DNA from: Parvibaculum indicum
GTDB lineage: Bacteria; Pseudomonadota; Alphaproteobacteria; Parvibaculales; Parvibaculaceae
Assembly: GCF_011762095.1 (NCBI RefSeq)
Contig: NZ_JAASQO010000019.1
Coordinates: 1-60,173 of the forward strand
Length of the DNA stretch: 60,173 bases
Direction of reading: 5' to 3'
Shown here: piece by piece, positions 1 through 8,571 of the stretch
How the letters are laid out: every line of letters begins with the position of its first letter
Position numbering within the stretch: the stretch's first letter is position 1
Translations under genes and position numbers: made by a program
The notes under the pieces: generated by a model
Database searches by the model: none
The model's input: only the letters and a program-made list of their open reading frames with translations
Told to the model about the DNA's origin: nothing

Positions 1-75
1 CATATCTGCCTCCCGATCTGCCTCGGGATACAGAATCATGTGTCGTCCCCCGTGGGAATCCCCTGACGATTCCTT

Positions 76-1233
76 TTATGATGAAACCGCTCTAGTGCCC
101 AAGCCGGTCGGCTGGGTGTCGACTGCGGTAATTTCAAGAGCGAGGATGATCTGGGCTGTTTTGACCTGTGTTCCTACAGGACCGATTTTGGACTGCGCTT
201 CGGGTTGGCCGATGGCGATGCGGGTGCTGATGCTGGTACCCGTTACAGGCAAGCTTAAAGTCGTTCCCAGATCGATCGTTTCTCCATTCGCCTGGCCCAT
301 CACGGCAGCGATGAGCAGGTCGTAGGCATTCACCTTGAGGTCGTTTGTCCCTGTCCTGACGATGTTGCCGATCTGACGGTCCTGCAATTCCGAGGCGTCG
401 ATAACGGCATTGACCGAAAGATCCAGTGCGTTCAGCGCGCTCTCCGGCAGCGCGTTGAGCGCCTGTTGCGCGGCCACCGGATCGCCGGAAGAGTGGCTGG
501 TATCTCCCGACGCCAGAACATCGAGAGCGGCATTCACTATGTCGCCGACAGAAGCATTGGCGCTCAGCAGGTCGCCATATGTGCCGCTGACACCGACCCG
601 GGTTGCCAGCGCATCGAGAAAGGCGAGGGCATCGATTTTCGTGTCGACCAGACCCTGGTAGTTGGCGGCCGAGAGGTTGACGGCCGTCCCGAGCAGCGCG
701 GTCAGGAGATTGTTCGCAATGCCGTCATTGAGAGACGCAAGCCCCGTTCCCGCCGATATCGATGCCTGGTCCACCATGGCGGCGGTCGACTCCGCATAGA
801 CTTCCGATGTACCGGGAACGCCGAAGAACTGGGCGAAGTAGGTCGGCGAGTTGATGCTTGTCATGACCTTCACGGCATTGCTCGTGCCGGCGGCCGTGTC
901 GAAGCGGCTGGCCGGGGCGATGCTTTCGTCGGCGTCGTAGCCGCCCGACAGGACTTGAAGGCTTTGGGGATCGTCGAAGCCATTGGCGGCAAGCGCTTCC
1001 TCGGCGCGCGCCGTCGGGTCTCCGCCGGCTTTGCCGATGTCGCGCACCGCGGACATGGCGGCGGCGTCCGCGGCGGCCTGAAGCTGGCGTTTTGCATAAA
1101 GCAGGGAGCCCGCATCGACCACGATCACCGAAACACCGATGGCAGCCACGATCGCACCGACCGCGAGAATGGAGATGGCCCCACTATCGTCGTCGGCAAA
1201 CCGGTGCCATAGCGAAATGAGCGACCGCTTCAT
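76..1233 (-). CDS. tadG: TadG-like Flp pilus assembly protein
   Basis: 385-residue protein with the TadE/TadG-type N-terminus (PF13400 style): a short charged leader with the motif DDSGAIS, a hydrophobic helix at about residues 20-42, then YAKRQLQAAADAAAMSA, the typical amphipathic continuation. The remainder is a periplasmic domain rich in Ala/Asp/Ser with no recognised fold. TadG is an anchored pseudopilin-like protein needed for Tad (type IVc) pilus assembly. A strong GGAGGA site lies 7 nt before the ATG. The gene is divergent from the repeat lipoprotein at 1497 and stands about 4 kb from the main Tad operon on the opposite strand. It is shorter than many TadG proteins (often above 500 residues) and no von Willebrand domain is evident, so the C-terminal part may be reduced. 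Confidence 0.85.
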   Translation of the reverse strand: MKRSLISLWHRFADDDSGAISILAVGAIVAAIGVSVIVVDAGSLLYAKRQLQAAADAAAMSAVRDIGKAGGDPTARAEEALAANGFDDPQSLQVLSGGYDADESIAPASRFDTAAGTSNAVKVMTSINSPTYFAQFFGVPGTSEVYAESTAAMVDQASISAGTGLASLNDGIANNLLTALLGTAVNLSAANYQGLVDTKIDALAFLDALATRVGVSGTYGDLLSANASVGDIVNAALDVLASGDTSHSSGDPVAAQQALNALPESALNALDLSVNAVIDASELQDRQIGNIVRTGTNDLKVNAYDLLIAAVMGQANGETIDLGTTLSLPVTGTSISTRIAIGQPEAQSKIGPVGTQVKTAQIILALEITAVDTQPTGLGTRAVSS

Positions 1234-1322
1234 GCTGAACTCCTCCTGAAGCCAGTGTCATAAACCATGATTGACATAAGATGAATGGCCCGGGCGCAAG
1301 ATTAGGCCATTCCGCCCGGCCA

Positions 1323-1345
1323 CGGGCCGTGTGTTTTGTCTTTAA
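1323..1345 (-). promoter_or_regulatory. CA-rich element upstream of tadG
   Basis: On the minus strand this reads TTAAAGACAAAACACACGG, about 95-110 nt before the tadG ATG. It resembles, imperfectly, the TAAGTAAACACACGC element found at similar distances upstream of flp, the lipoprotein at 21103 and tpsB. It lies in the intergenic space shared with the divergent lipoprotein gene at 1497. This is pattern matching only; no regulator is known. Confidence 0.3.
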
Positions 1346-1496
1346 AGGTGATCCTCTGTGGCCGGAGCATGGGCGGATAGTCACTCCGCTCACACAAAGC
1401 CACAGATCGCAACACGCAATTGCGCTTTCCCGTCCTACAAGGAAGTCAGGAAACAGCAGGCAGAAGAATTTCGCCGACGGGCTTAGGGAGGGCGTG

Positions 1497-2651
1497 ATGT
1501 CGACACCGAAATTTACCAGAACAATGGCTCTGACGCTGCTTTGCGCGGGGCTGGCAGGCTGCGGTACGGACAGCATTTCAATGTCCTCGGAGGTCGGCGG
1601 CGGCGGTGCGCGAAGCGGCTATGCAACCAACCGGAGCGGAGCGGCGGTAACGCCGGCTTCCGGCGGGTCTCTTTCCGACGGCAGCGTTCCTGTGGACGGC
1701 CTCGGCGTGACGGGCGATGGCGGCGTCCTTGACGGCCTGACGGGATCGGACCCCATTGGCGGCGTGATCGAGGACACACTTCCCCAGCTCGCGGACCTTC
1801 TGGGAACGGCCCCCGACGCGACGACGGGCGGTATCGTGCCTGAAGTGGCGGGCGCGCTGGCCGGGACGGGCGATGGCGTGATCCTGCCGGGCGGCCTCGG
1901 GCTTACCGGCGAAGGCGGTGTCATCGCCGATCTTCTCGGGAGCGATGTCGGGGGCGACCTTCTGGGCGGCCAGGGGCTGATCGCGTCGAATATCGCAGGC
2001 GGCAATGACGGTCTGCTCAGCAGCGTTCTCGGCGACAATCCAGCCAAGGGGCTGCTGGCTCCGGCGACGGATAACCTGCCGCTCGGACAGCTTACGACGG
2101 CCCTTGCCGGGCAGGCATCGCTGGGTATCACGGGGCAGTCCGGTCTGGTTGCCGATCTTCTGGGGACCGATCTGACGGCGGGCGTTCTGCCTTCGGGCGG
2201 CGCCGTCGGCGGCCTTCTGAGCGGTGGCGATGCCGGCGTTCTGGGCAATGCGGTGCCTGACGGCCAGGCCCCGCTCGGTGCCGTCGGGAACACCGTTTCG
2301 GGCGTTCTGGGCGCCGTGGCCGGGAATACCTCCAGCCCCGTCGGCGATGGCCTGGGTACCGTTTTGGCGCCGGTTTCCGATGCGTTGGGCAATGTGCCTG
2401 TGGTCGGCGACGTACTTGGCGGTATTACGGGGCAGGGTAGTGCAGGCTTGCCTGTATCGGGCGATCCGGTATCCGCGCTCAACGATGTGCTTTCGCCGGT
2501 AACCGGCGGTTCCGGCGCGGCCCCTGCAACCGGCGCGCTGGCACCGGTTACGGGAGCGCTCTCTCCGGTCACTGACGCGGTATCCTCGCTTCCGGTGGTT
2601 GGCGAACCGGTGGGCGGGCTGCTGAACGGCGTATTGGGCATTGGCGGCTAA
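1497..2651 (+). CDS. Glycine-rich repeat lipoprotein 1
   Basis: 384-residue predicted lipoprotein. The ATG at 1497 is chosen over an upstream in-frame start because AGGGAGG lies 5 nt before it and it gives a short signal peptide ending in the lipobox LAGC (Cys22). The mature protein has no Cys or obvious catalytic residues. It is built from degenerate units of about 45 residues with the signature LGVTGDGG followed by DLLGSD and GDLLGG; three clear copies begin with GLGVTGDGG, GLGLTGEGG and SLGITGQSG. The C-terminal third is rich in APVTG/SPVTG. Two paralogues lie at 21103 and 22656. Automated pipelines may call such proteins collagen-like, but strict Gly-X-Y periodicity is absent. Function unknown; an outer-membrane-anchored surface or matrix protein is an inference. 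Confidence 0.8.
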   Translation: MSTPKFTRTMALTLLCAGLAGCGTDSISMSSEVGGGGARSGYATNRSGAAVTPASGGSLSDGSVPVDGLGVTGDGGVLDGLTGSDPIGGVIEDTLPQLADLLGTAPDATTGGIVPEVAGALAGTGDGVILPGGLGLTGEGGVIADLLGSDVGGDLLGGQGLIASNIAGGNDGLLSSVLGDNPAKGLLAPATDNLPLGQLTTALAGQASLGITGQSGLVADLLGTDLTAGVLPSGGAVGGLLSGGDAGVLGNAVPDGQAPLGAVGNTVSGVLGAVAGNTSSPVGDGLGTVLAPVSDALGNVPVVGDVLGGITGQGSAGLPVSGDPVSALNDVLSPVTGGSGAAPATGALAPVTGALSPVTDAVSSLPVVGEPVGGLLNGVLGIGG

Positions 2652-2709
2652 GCCCGGTCCATAAAGCCTCGTCCGGAACCGGGCGGCAACGAAAACCGGT
2701 AAAGATAAA

Positions 2710-2738
2710 GAGGCCCCGTATGGCGGGGCCTCTTTTTT
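2710..2738. terminator. Rho-independent terminator between convergent genes
   Basis: Perfect 9-bp stem GAGGCCCCG / CGGGGCCTC with a 5-nt loop, followed on the plus strand by a run of six T. It ends the lipoprotein gene at 1497-2651 and, read from the other strand, can also serve the convergent tpsB gene. Confidence 0.9.
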
Positions 2739-2778
2739 CATGTGTCGATAGCGATGAATGCGGCGGTTCGCGTCCCGA

Positions 2779-4455
2779 TCAGAACCTGACTTCGGCCGAC
2801 ACGAAGAGGCGCGGATCCTTGTTGCCCTTGGAGGTGACATTCCGGTTGATGGGCTTGTCCATTTCAACGCCGAGAGACAGCCATTTCCGGTTGGATGCGT
2901 TCAGCCCCACGCCAGTGGAAAGCAGCTTCGCATCGCCTTGCAGGTCGATCTTCTGATTGAAGACACGGGAATGATCGATGAAGGTGTAGGGCGTTAGTGC
3001 CCATCCGCCCAGCACGTCGACATCGAAGCGGTATCCGGCCTGCGCGGAGAGGCCGTAACCGCTATCGCCGCTGACCTCGGATGTGTCGTAGCCGCGGCCG
3101 AACCGGGCACCGCCAAAACTTATTTCCTCAGAACTGTAGAGCGAGTCCGGGCTGTATTGTCCGGCCGCCTTCAGCGTAAGGAGAAGTTTCTCGGTCGCAG
3201 CATAGACAAGCGTCGCATTGCCGTAGACCTTGGTGAAGTTCGGCACGGCGCCCAGGCGCGAATGCAGGGTGTTGTCGGGGCCTGCGCCGAATATCGACAG
3301 GCCTTGCGTCATGCGGAACGAGCCTCCGACCGTGACGGTCTCTCCCATGCGTCCCGTGTACTGAGCGCCGGCATAGACGGCACGAATAGCATCCTCACTG
3401 AATGCCACGCCGTTCAGGATGTTTTTCGAGGTCGTGTAATAACCGCCGCCCTCCAGTTTGAGCGTATGATTGACCGCGCGGATCAGCGGGTAACTCAACT
3501 GGAAATCGAACTGGTTGCTTTTGCTGATGAGTTCGTTGGGCTCGGGTATGTCGGGCGAAAGGGAGCGCGCATAGGACGCACCGACCGAGGCGCGCAGCCC
3601 GTCGGACCCGATAAAGGAGGAGAAGGCTGCGCGGTAATATTGCTGCTTCTCGAACTCGGGCGAGACCAGCGTCGTCACCGACAGCTGGTCGCCATAGCCG
3701 AACGCGTTGTTGACCATGCCGGTGACATAGGTGGCGAAAGGCAGGTCCTCGAGATTGGAGCGATTGTCGAGCGCGGTGGAAGCCGAAACGAGTTCGTATT
3801 CGGTGGTCAGCGTCAGCGTCGCTGAACCGGTATAGACATTCATGGCCGTCAGGCGACCGCCGATTGTCAGGCCCGGTATTTCGCTGATGAGAAGCAGATA
3901 GCGCTGCAGCGTGTCGACCGTGAGGGGCCGTTCCGCAGTGATCCGGTTACTGAAATTCTCGATGGTGCGGCGCAGTCGGTCATTGTCGGTGTCGATTGAA
4001 ACATTGCCGATATAGCCTTCGACAACGCGCACGATGAGCGTTCCGCCCCGCACGACCTGAACGGGGATATAGGCGCGGCCGAGCGCATAGCCATTATCCG
4101 AATAGAGCTTGTTGACGGCATCGAGCGAGGCCCGCAGGTCGGCGGAGGTAATCTGCTTGTCGAGCAGGCCATCGAATTTCGCGGCAATCTCCTTCGCATC
4201 GATCACTTGGTTGCCCGCAATGCGAACGGCGGAAAAGCGGAAATTGAGCACTCGCGAAGAGCCGTCGGGAAGGTTGAGTTGCTCCTGCAGCTTGGGCACT
4301 TCGCGCTTCGGAAGGTCGGGCGAAGGCTCAGGCGGAGTCAGCACGGTTCCCGGAGAGGGGGCGGTCTGGACGTTCGGCCCCGCAGCCAGAACAGGATGTG
4401 AAATCAGTGCGACCGTCGATGTCGCGATGAGTAAAGTCCGGCTGCGATTTATCAT
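2779..4455 (-). CDS. TpsB/FhaC/ShlB-type two-partner secretion translocator
   Basis: 558-residue Omp85-superfamily translocator. The ATG at 4455 (GGAGGG just upstream) gives a clean signal peptide ending ISHPVLAA; a longer form from an upstream TTG is less likely. A proline-rich linker is followed by a POTRA domain (about residues 70-165, FSAVRIAGNQVI through RVVEGYIGNVSI) and a C-terminal beta-barrel that carries the conserved loop-L6 R-G-Y in FGRGYDTSE and ends in a terminal Phe (VSAEVRF). TpsB proteins export large beta-helical TpsA exoproteins across the outer membrane. No TpsA gene is in this window, so it is an orphan, or its partner lies elsewhere. It is convergent with a repeat lipoprotein and divergent from the Tad operon. 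Confidence 0.88.
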   Translation of the reverse strand: MINRSRTLLIATSTVALISHPVLAAGPNVQTAPSPGTVLTPPEPSPDLPKREVPKLQEQLNLPDGSSRVLNFRFSAVRIAGNQVIDAKEIAAKFDGLLDKQITSADLRASLDAVNKLYSDNGYALGRAYIPVQVVRGGTLIVRVVEGYIGNVSIDTDNDRLRRTIENFSNRITAERPLTVDTLQRYLLLISEIPGLTIGGRLTAMNVYTGSATLTLTTEYELVSASTALDNRSNLEDLPFATYVTGMVNNAFGYGDQLSVTTLVSPEFEKQQYYRAAFSSFIGSDGLRASVGASYARSLSPDIPEPNELISKSNQFDFQLSYPLIRAVNHTLKLEGGGYYTTSKNILNGVAFSEDAIRAVYAGAQYTGRMGETVTVGGSFRMTQGLSIFGAGPDNTLHSRLGAVPNFTKVYGNATLVYAATEKLLLTLKAAGQYSPDSLYSSEEISFGGARFGRGYDTSEVSGDSGYGLSAQAGYRFDVDVLGGWALTPYTFIDHSRVFNQKIDLQGDAKLLSTGVGLNASNRKWLSLGVEMDKPINRNVTSKGNKDPRLFVSAEVRF

Positions 4456-4580
4456 GTCCCTCCGCCCCTCGGGCCGTCTCGCGACGGCGTGCAACTTGTC
4501 CTGTCGACAAGTGCACCAAGCCTAGTCGAACCCGATCTTCGTTTAAGAAGAGTAATGTGCACGATCGATTCCTTACGCGA

Positions 4581-4598
4581 GCGTGTGTACGTACTTAG
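4581..4598 (-). promoter_or_regulatory. CA-rich TAAGTA element upstream of tpsB
   Basis: The minus strand reads CTAAGTACGTACACACGC, 126-143 nt before the tpsB ATG. It matches the CTAAGTAAACACACGC element upstream of the lipoprotein at 21103 except for a 3-base difference in the middle. It is a candidate binding site of an unknown regulator. Confidence 0.4.
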
Positions 4599-4885
4599 TA
4601 GAAATACGCCACGTGCTGTCGAAAAATGTCGATGAAGTGATACGCTTTGTCCAATGACTGGAGAACTTCTCCATGTCGGCGTAAGGGTTATGCCGGGCCG
4701 ACAAAAAGTCAGAGAATCGGAGTGCTTCCGGAACTGCTCCCTGTGCAGAGCAAAACGACCTTGTTTTCGGGGAGATACAGAGAATAACCATGAAGCTGGA
4801 AGGGTCTGTGTAGTTGTACTTCTATCGCCGAAAATACCCGTAATACTTGTGTGGGGAAAAATTTGTTGATGAATGCAAGTCCGAA

Positions 4886-4905
4886 TTAACCAATGATGTT
4901 GTTAA
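4886..4905 (+). promoter_or_regulatory. Imperfect TTAA dyad upstream of the tad operon
   Basis: TTAACCAA and TTGTTAA form an inverted repeat around TGATG, about 185 nt before cpaB. TTAA half-sites recall alphaproteobacterial CtrA sites, and CtrA controls pilus genes in Caulobacter, but the spacing is 12 rather than the usual 7, so CtrA binding is only a possibility. Confidence 0.25.
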
Positions 4906-5089
4906 ATTGATTCACCGTGGACTGTGTTGCCTGGATCGTCCGCGGAGTTTCGGAAAAAAGTCGGCCGTTTGAGTGGTGGGAAGTTGTTGGCCGTCTGACC
5001 AGGCGGGTTCGGAATGCGAAGGGTGGAGCATCGCGTTTTCCGGATGTTGTTACGGGAGCTGCAATCGAGGTTTGCAGAAGGGGAGTTAG

Positions 5090-5977
5090 ATGGCGCTGGA
5101 TCAGCGGGTGTTACGTAATCCGGTTGTATTGCTCGGTGTCGGTGCGGCGCTTCTTGTCGCTGCGCTGGTGCTTATCTGGATCAGCTTGACCGGCCGTGAG
5201 GCGGAACAGGCGGCTCGCACGCCCCAACCCGCGCAACAATCCGAACAGATCGAGACGGTCGAAATTCAGACGGCGGCCCGCGATATTCAGCGCGGCTACG
5301 CACTGACCGCCGAAGACGTTCGGACGACCCGCGTCGAGGCGCCCGCGCCGGAAGGGGCGATAGCGGCGGATGTCGATGTTATCGGCCATGTGGCGGAAGA
5401 AGATATTGCCGCCGGACAGATTTTGATGTCGAAAGCGCTCGGGAAGGATCTCGCCGCCGCGGGGCTGGCCGCACTGGTTCCGGATGGTTATCGCGCCTAT
5501 TCGGTTAATGTGACCGAGGACGATATTCTCGGCGGTTTCCTGAAGGTGGGAGATCGGGCGGATATCTACGTAACCTTGCCCGGCAATATCTTCGCGCAGC
5601 AGCAGCTCGCGGGCGAAAAGTCGGCGGACCGGAGCCGCGCGGCTCTCCTTCTTCAGAACATCCAGGTCTTGGCCGTCGGACAAAGGCTTAGTACGCCCGG
5701 GGCGACCGCCGAACTTGGCGCGCGGACCATCGCACTGGCGGCAAGCCCGGACCAGGTGGCACGGCTGGCTCTTGCACAGCGTCTGGGCGAGCTGTCTCTG
5801 GCTATCCGCAAGCCCGGCGACGACAAGGTCGCGGACGCACGGCTCGTCGATTTGAGCGATATGCAGCCGTCCGCAGGCGAAAATATGGCGGGGAACGATT
5901 CTACGAAGCGCCAGGGCGGTCACAGGGTGGAAATCCTGTCCGGCTCGGCGAAGACCACGGTCTATACAGAGAAGTGA
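5090..5977 (+). CDS. cpaB: Flp pilus assembly protein CpaB
   Basis: 295 residues: an N-terminal membrane helix (about residues 13-32), a variable linker, and an SAF/RcpC-type domain beginning at VEIQTAARDIQRGYALTAEDV, typical of CpaB/RcpC. CpaB is a periplasmic, inner-membrane-anchored protein that works with the CpaC secretin in Tad pilus export. The ATG follows a G-rich site (AGGGGAG). It is the first gene of a tightly packed operon through tadD, 7 nt before cpaC. Length and order match other alphaproteobacterial cpa loci. Confidence 0.93.
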   Translation: MALDQRVLRNPVVLLGVGAALLVAALVLIWISLTGREAEQAARTPQPAQQSEQIETVEIQTAARDIQRGYALTAEDVRTTRVEAPAPEGAIAADVDVIGHVAEEDIAAGQILMSKALGKDLAAAGLAALVPDGYRAYSVNVTEDDILGGFLKVGDRADIYVTLPGNIFAQQQLAGEKSADRSRAALLLQNIQVLAVGQRLSTPGATAELGARTIALAASPDQVARLALAQRLGELSLAIRKPGDDKVADARLVDLSDMQPSAGENMAGNDSTKRQGGHRVEILSGSAKTTVYTEK

Positions 5978-5984
5978 GGCGGGA

Positions 5985-7370
5985 GTGCTGGCCATTATGC
6001 GGCATGGGCTGATAGCGGAAATGAAAGGTGTCGGAGCGCTGCGCGTTCTGGCGATCCTTGTCGCCTTCGCCTTGACCGGCGCGGGGAACGTCGACGCGGC
6101 GACCCCGGTGAATGTGCCGTTGGGCGGACAGAAGATCCTCAATCTTGCGCAAAGCGTCGATCGTGTCGCTCTCGGCAACCCGACGGTGGCGCAGGTTCAG
6201 GTCATCTCCTCCAAACAGTTGCGTGTGCTCGGCAAGGCGCCGGGCAAAACCGATCTGACCGTCTGGTATTCGGGGTCCGACAAGAGCGGCGCTTACAGCA
6301 TTCGCGTGGGGGCCGATACCGGCGACCTGCAGGGCGCTCTGAAAAAGGACAAGGGCCTGTCGGGCGTGCGTGTTGTGCAGACCGGCGAAGGGGTCGCGTT
6401 GAAGGGGCAGGTCTACAGCCTCGACGACCGTCAGCGCGCCGCGAGCCTCGCAAAGACGTATCTGGGCAAGGCCGCCGACAATCAGATCGAAGTGGCCGAT
6501 CGCCGAATGGTCGCTGTGCAGATCCGCTTCGCCGCCGTATCCGTCAATACGCTGAAAGCGCTGGGGATCAATTTCCAGGCATTGGGCAGTGATTTCCAGT
6601 TTGCGTCCACAGCTCCCAATACCGTCAACTCATATTCCGTAGGGCCGGGGGGCGTTTCGGTAACGGCCGGTCTTCCTCTGTCGGAGGCCTTCAACCTGTT
6701 TCTGTCTGGAAACAGTGGCGACCTGTTCGGGGTCATCAGTGCGCTGGACAGCGCCAACCTTGCGCAGATGCTCGCTGAGCCGACCCTTCTTGTGCGCAGC
6801 GGCGAAGAAGCCGATTTCCTCGCCGGCGGCGAGATTCCGATACCCGTTCCCCAGTCCGGGTCCGGCGGCAACAACACCGTTACCATCGAGTACAAGCGCT
6901 TCGGCGTGCAGCTCGGCGTGAATGCCACTGTTCTCGATAATGACCGCATCGTCCTCAAAGTCGCTCCGGAAGTGAGCGAGTTGGATTATTCCAATGGCGT
7001 GGACGTTCAGGGGTTCCGGATCCCGGCGCTGCGCTCGCGCTCCACGCGGACCACGATCGAGCTGGGCGACGGGCAGAGCTTCGTGCTGGCCGGGCTGATG
7101 TACAGCTCCTCCACCAATGTGGAGGACAAGGTGCCCGGGCTAGGCGATCTGCCGATTATCGGCCAGTTCTTCCGCACGACGCAGAATTCGCGCGAACGCC
7201 AGGAACTGATCATCGTTGCCACGCCGCGACTGGTTTCGCCCATGGAGGCCGGACGTGTGCCGAAACTGCCCGGCGAGGGCGTGCCGCCTTACGATCCATC
7301 GCTTGAACAGCGGTTGCTGAATACGACGACACTTGACGACCATATTGTGAAGCACGGGCTGATGAGGTGA
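5985..7370 (+). CDS. cpaC: Flp pilus secretin CpaC (RcpA)
   Basis: 461-residue outer-membrane secretin of the type II/III secretion family. After a signal peptide (best fit from the internal MKGVGALRV through NVDA) come a pilus-secretin N-domain (NVPLGGQKILNLAQSVDRVALGNP), a BON-like segment (about 120-155) and the C-terminal secretin ring domain with VPGLGDLPIIGQFFR and ELIIVATPRLV, both diagnostic. The GTG at 5985 is used because it sits 7 nt after cpaB, but the ATG at 6021 would give a more normal signal peptide; the start is uncertain by 12 codons. It forms the channel for the Flp pilus. Confidence 0.93.
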   Translation: MLAIMRHGLIAEMKGVGALRVLAILVAFALTGAGNVDAATPVNVPLGGQKILNLAQSVDRVALGNPTVAQVQVISSKQLRVLGKAPGKTDLTVWYSGSDKSGAYSIRVGADTGDLQGALKKDKGLSGVRVVQTGEGVALKGQVYSLDDRQRAASLAKTYLGKAADNQIEVADRRMVAVQIRFAAVSVNTLKALGINFQALGSDFQFASTAPNTVNSYSVGPGGVSVTAGLPLSEAFNLFLSGNSGDLFGVISALDSANLAQMLAEPTLLVRSGEEADFLAGGEIPIPVPQSGSGGNNTVTIEYKRFGVQLGVNATVLDNDRIVLKVAPEVSELDYSNGVDVQGFRIPALRSRSTRTTIELGDGQSFVLAGLMYSSSTNVEDKVPGLGDLPIIGQFFRTTQNSRERQELIIVATPRLVSPMEAGRVPKLPGEGVPPYDPSLEQRLLNTTTLDDHIVKHGLMR

Positions 7371-7374
7371 GTGG

Positions 7375-8568
7375 GTGACGTACCGTGTATTGTTGATTTC
7401 GGGCGAAGGCGAACTCGGCGAACAGTTGCGGCGGGCACTGGCGTCGATTGCAACCGTCATGCGCACCGATCCGGCCACCGACGCGGTTCAGGATGTGGCG
7501 GCTCAGTTCGCGCCCGATTGCGTAATCGCCGACAGTGATTTCCGCATGGGCGCAAGCACGGCCTTTGAGCGGCTCTCTTCCGTGCGCCAGTGGTTCCCCG
7601 AACTCCCTTATCTGGTGATCGGGAATGAGGCCGGCGCCCAGCTCATTCTTACGGCCATGCGGGCCGGAGCAAGCGACTTCATCGACCGCGATGCGCCCGA
7701 CGACGAGGTGCTGAGTGTCGTCCAACGTCACATCGCAGCTAATGCGCGCGCGCGCCGGGACGCCAGTGCCCGCTTCGTGGCTGTGATGTCGGGCGGCTCC
7801 GGCGACGAGGACCGGGATCTGGCTGTCAATCTGGCCTCCCTGATTGCCGAAAGGCATCCGCAGGATGGCGTCCTGCTGGTCGACCTCTCGCTTCCGGCAA
7901 GCGACGCCGGCATCGCGCTCAACATGGATTTGCCGTTCCTCATCAAGGATGCGGTAAGGGAAATGTCGCGCCTCGACCGTACGCTTCTCGACTCTGCATT
8001 GGCGCAGTGTCCCAGGACTGGGCTCTACGTGCTGCCGCTTGCCATTCACGGCGATGCCGAAGAATGGTTTCTCGATGCGCAGGATCTCGGTGCGGTGCTG
8101 GAAGTTCTGCGGTCGCTCTATCAGGTCGTCGTGATCGCTTACGGCCCCTTTTCGCGGCGGGAGGACATCTTGCGTCTCCCCGGCGAGGATGCGGAAATGA
8201 TCGTCCCCTGCAATCAGCGGTTTTCTTCGGTGAAAGCGGCGGCCGAGATCATTGCGCTGGTGAAATCCACCCGGCCGTCCGGCGTCGCGCCCATGCTCGC
8301 CGTGCATGAGTATTCGGGAACGATGGTGCCGCAATTCGAAGCGATCCGTCAGGCGGCCAATGCACAGCGCGCAATCCGGCTGCGCACGAGTTGGGAGAGC
8401 ATGACGGAAGCGCTGAATAGCGGCGTCCCGCTTTCCATTTCCGGCCGCTCGAGCTACGCGGAGGAACTTGAAGACTATCTTGTATCCCTGTCCCTGATTT
8501 CGGGACAGGAAGAAGCCAGAACCGCCAACCAGCCCTTGCTGGCCTGGGCCTCGAAGTTGTTGGGGTAG
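7375..8568 (+). CDS. cpaE: CpaE/TadZ-like localisation ATPase homologue with degenerate P-loop
   Basis: 397 residues starting at GTG 7375, 4 nt after cpaC. The N-terminal 120 residues form a response-regulator-like domain without a convincing phospho-acceptor environment. A MinD/ParA-like domain follows: RFVAVMSGGSGDEDRD-LAVNLASLI aligns with the usual FVSPKGGVGKTTVAVNLA, but the Walker A lysines and the GKT are lost (residues 139-148). D170 in VLLVDLSL is retained at the A-prime position. TadZ/CpaE proteins place the Tad machinery at a cell pole and are known as atypical ATPases; this copy looks unable to bind ATP in the normal way. Gene order leaves no doubt about its identity. Confidence 0.88.
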   Translation: MTYRVLLISGEGELGEQLRRALASIATVMRTDPATDAVQDVAAQFAPDCVIADSDFRMGASTAFERLSSVRQWFPELPYLVIGNEAGAQLILTAMRAGASDFIDRDAPDDEVLSVVQRHIAANARARRDASARFVAVMSGGSGDEDRDLAVNLASLIAERHPQDGVLLVDLSLPASDAGIALNMDLPFLIKDAVREMSRLDRTLLDSALAQCPRTGLYVLPLAIHGDAEEWFLDAQDLGAVLEVLRSLYQVVVIAYGPFSRREDILRLPGEDAEMIVPCNQRFSSVKAAAEIIALVKSTRPSGVAPMLAVHEYSGTMVPQFEAIRQAANAQRAIRLRTSWESMTEALNSGVPLSISGRSSYAEELEDYLVSLSLISGQEEARTANQPLLAWASKLLG

Positions 8569-8571
8569 AGT

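Larger units (their letters stand above)
4456..5089. other. Long divergent intergenic region (tpsB / cpaB)
   Basis: 634 bases with lower GC than the flanking genes and no convincing coding sequence: the short ORFs here lack good start sites and family resemblance. It should hold the promoters of tpsB and of the cpaB-tadD operon. Visible elements are a CA-rich element at 4581-4598 facing tpsB and an imperfect TTAACCAA...TTGTTAA dyad at 4886-4905 facing cpaB. The length suggests complex regulation or an undetected small RNA. Confidence 0.5.

Noticed and set aside
1578-2867. 429- and 340-codon minus-strand frames opposite lipoprotein 1
   Set aside because: Same reason: antisense of low-complexity sequence, one running through the 2710 terminator.
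4886-4905. Full CtrA box for the tad operon
   Set aside because: TTAA half-sites are 12 rather than 7 bases apart; kept only as a weak dyad.
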